Of a stretch of 64,000 nucleotides of DNA, positions 62,777 to 64,000 are shown piece by piece; position 1 is the stretch's first letter; every line of letters starts with the position of its first letter. Location: positions 77,077-141,076 of the forward strand of contig NZ_SBJH01000046.1 in NCBI RefSeq assembly GCF_004368405.1, given 5' to 3'. The DNA is from Olivibacter sp. XZL3 (GTDB lineage: Bacteria > Bacteroidota > Bacteroidia > Sphingobacteriales > Sphingobacteriaceae). Made by a program: the position numbers and the translations under genes. The notes beneath the pieces are model-generated. The model searched no databases. It had not been told where the DNA came from and worked only from the letters and a program-made list of their open reading frames with translations.

Positions 62777-63871
62777 ATGAAACTTAAATCTTTTCTATCT
62801 ATCGGTCTTGGTTTATTATTGTCAAACGCCCTATCAGCGCAAGAAAAACTGTATGGTGAAGCGCAAGGTAAATATGTGCTAACGGCTCCCGGAGCCTCCC
62901 ATTTGGCAAAGTTGCCACTTAAGTGTATGCAGCAAGAATTCCCTTATAAAACGAGCGTTACTTTTTCCGATACCACCTTAATAACCAAACCCAAAAATTA
63001 CCATCCTGCCTTTTACGGTTGTTTCGACTGGCATAGTAGCGTACATGGCCATTGGATGCTTGTGCGGTTGCTAAAGCTCTTTCCTCACCTTCCGGAAGCT
63101 GCAGAAATCCGGACGAAGCTGCGCAGCAATTTAAGTGCGGCAAACATTTTGACGGAAGTGGAAATCTTTAAGCAAGATGCGCATCGGGGCTTTGAGCGAA
63201 CCTACGGGTGGGCTTGGCTCTTACAATTGCAAAAAGAACTTTTATCGTGGAATGACCCTTTAGGAAAAGAATTAGGTGAGAATCTCAAACCCTTAGCGGA
63301 ACAATTAGTTCACTTGTACATAAATTATCTGCCCAAAATGAACTATGCCGTTCGGGTAGGTGAGCATAGTAACCTCGCCTTCGGATTGACTTTGGCGTAC
63401 GACTATGGAGTAGAAACAAAAAACGATTCCTTGCTGCACATCATTAGAGAAACCGCGCTTCGTTTCTATAAAAATGACGTCGGATGCCCAATTACATGGG
63501 AGCCAGGCGGTTCAGACTTTTTGAGCCCTTGTTTGGAAGAAGCCGATTTAATGTGGCGGATACTTCCTCCGGCAGACTATGCTTCTTGGGTTGAAAAGTT
63601 TCTACCAAGCCTGTTTTCCGGCCAGTTAAGTCTGGCCCCCGGTACCGTTACCGACCGATCGGACGGTAAACTCGTTCATCTAGACGGACTCAATTTAAGT
63701 CGCGCTTGGTGTTTATACGGTATTGCCCACCACAGTCCGAAAAACAAAAAGGCACTGATTAGCTTAGCGAATGAGCACCTCGCTGCCGCCTTACCACATG
63801 TTGCCAGTGGCGATTATATGGGAGAACACTGGCTGGCTTCTTTCGCAGTATATGCGTTGACCATGCAGTAA
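62777..63871 (+). CDS. DUF2891-family secreted protein
   Basis: 364 residues with a signal peptide (LGLLLSNALSAQEK). The family core is clear: YHPAFYGCFDWHSSVHGHWM (~75-94), FERTYGWAWLLQLQKEL, YAVRVGEHSNLAFGLTLAYD, TWEPGGSDFLSPCLEEADLM and LNLSRAWCLYGIAHH. The conserved His, Trp and Glu residues and the helical repeat pattern resemble six-hairpin glycosidase-like folds, so an enzymatic role on carbohydrate is possible but unproved. Probably periplasmic. Monocistronic. Confidence 0.9.
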   Translation: MKLKSFLSIGLGLLLSNALSAQEKLYGEAQGKYVLTAPGASHLAKLPLKCMQQEFPYKTSVTFSDTTLITKPKNYHPAFYGCFDWHSSVHGHWMLVRLLKLFPHLPEAAEIRTKLRSNLSAANILTEVEIFKQDAHRGFERTYGWAWLLQLQKELLSWNDPLGKELGENLKPLAEQLVHLYINYLPKMNYAVRVGEHSNLAFGLTLAYDYGVETKNDSLLHIIRETALRFYKNDVGCPITWEPGGSDFLSPCLEEADLMWRILPPADYASWVEKFLPSLFSGQLSLAPGTVTDRSDGKLVHLDGLNLSRAWCLYGIAHHSPKNKKALISLANEHLAAALPHVASGDYMGEHWLASFAVYALTMQ

Positions 63872-63893
63872 GGAGGTAAAAGGTTTAGGGTTT

Positions 63894-63923
63894 AAGGCGT
63901 AAGACAATCCGACCTTACGCCTT
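63894..63923 (+). terminator. Hairpin after the DUF2891 gene
   Basis: AAGGCGTAAG (63894-63903) and CTTACGCCTT (63914-63923) form a perfect 10-bp stem. No long U-run follows. The left side, with TTTAGGGTTTAAGGCGTA, resembles in inverse the sequence at 55754-55780. Confidence 0.55.
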
Positions 63924-63924
63924 G

Positions 63925-64000
63925 TCATGTCCTAAAAAAAGTAGACACTTTTATTGTTGTTGATTAAGATGTTGGAATGTGGGAAACTCCAGAGGAGTTT
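63925..64000. mobile_element. Possible insertion-sequence end at the window edge
   Basis: TCCTAAAAAAAGTAGACAC has the look of an IS terminal repeat, and the last 17 bases form AAACTCC-AGA-GGAGTTT, a hairpin cut off by the window. No transposase is visible here, so this is only a hint. Confidence 0.2.

Noticed and set aside
1..64000. CRISPR arrays, tRNA or rRNA genes
   Set aside because: No regularly spaced short repeats and no tRNA- or rRNA-like sequence were found on reading through.

Overview
The window comes from a Bacteroidota genome, most likely family Sphingobacteriaceae (Sphingobacterium/Pedobacter-like). This rests on the many genes with TAnnTTTG-type -7 boxes, the near absence of Shine-Dalgarno sequences, lineage-typical families (DUF2281 and DUF6364 antitoxins, DUF2891, DUF6686-like, IPT/TIG lipoproteins, ~800-residue double-FtsX permeases) and moderate GC. 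No rRNA, tRNA, CRISPR array or intact transposase was seen.

Bases 1-44,400 are dominated by an array of paralogous ABC permeases, all on the + strand. There are eleven full-length copies (about 790-810 residues), one copy cut by the left edge, and at least five broken ends left as scars. Each full copy is two MacB/FtsX half-permeases fused in one chain. A single ABC ATPase (44449-45114) closes the array, and a TolC-family outer membrane gene follows at 47823. Between the permeases lie unrelated or defence-like cargo genes: a large SNF2 helicase, ketopantoate reductase, a CBM9-like protein, an ElaA acetyltransferase, a DUF2281/PIN toxin-antitoxin pair with a frameshifted toxin, an XRE regulator, a double-HEPN protein, YjdM, a quinone-oxidoreductase-like enzyme, a small barrel protein with an IPT/TIG lipoprotein, and a decayed AAA ATPase.

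The main finding is a shared control module found seven times: two tandem dyads of the form TGTYCG-N4-CGRACA, 21-22 bp apart, then 53-56 bp further down a TGG-N10-GY element that looks like a sigma-54 (-24/-12) promoter. Six copies head permease transcription units, the sixth of which includes the ATPase, and the seventh drives the TolC gene. This suggests that one NtrC-type enhancer-binding protein, encoded outside the window, co-regulates permeases, ATPase and outer-membrane channel as one export or envelope-stress system.

The array is also recombinationally active. A ~216-bp direct repeat brackets one whole permease gene, a 73-bp repeat of a permease tail brackets the toxin-antitoxin locus, and truncated heads and tails of permeases lie between genes.

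From 45 kb to the right end the content is mostly housekeeping: a lipase, a DctA-type symporter, diadenylate cyclase CdaA, a bacilliredoxin, a BlaI/BlaR1-type pair with two clear operators and an unusual 30-residue repeat domain, S-adenosylhomocysteine hydrolase, PdxJ, nucleoside diphosphate kinase, a DHH phosphoesterase, an FKBP lipoprotein, a TatD nuclease, asparaginase, oligopeptidase B and a DUF2891 protein. Several strong intrinsic terminators separate these units. The last ~75 bases may be the edge of an insertion sequence.
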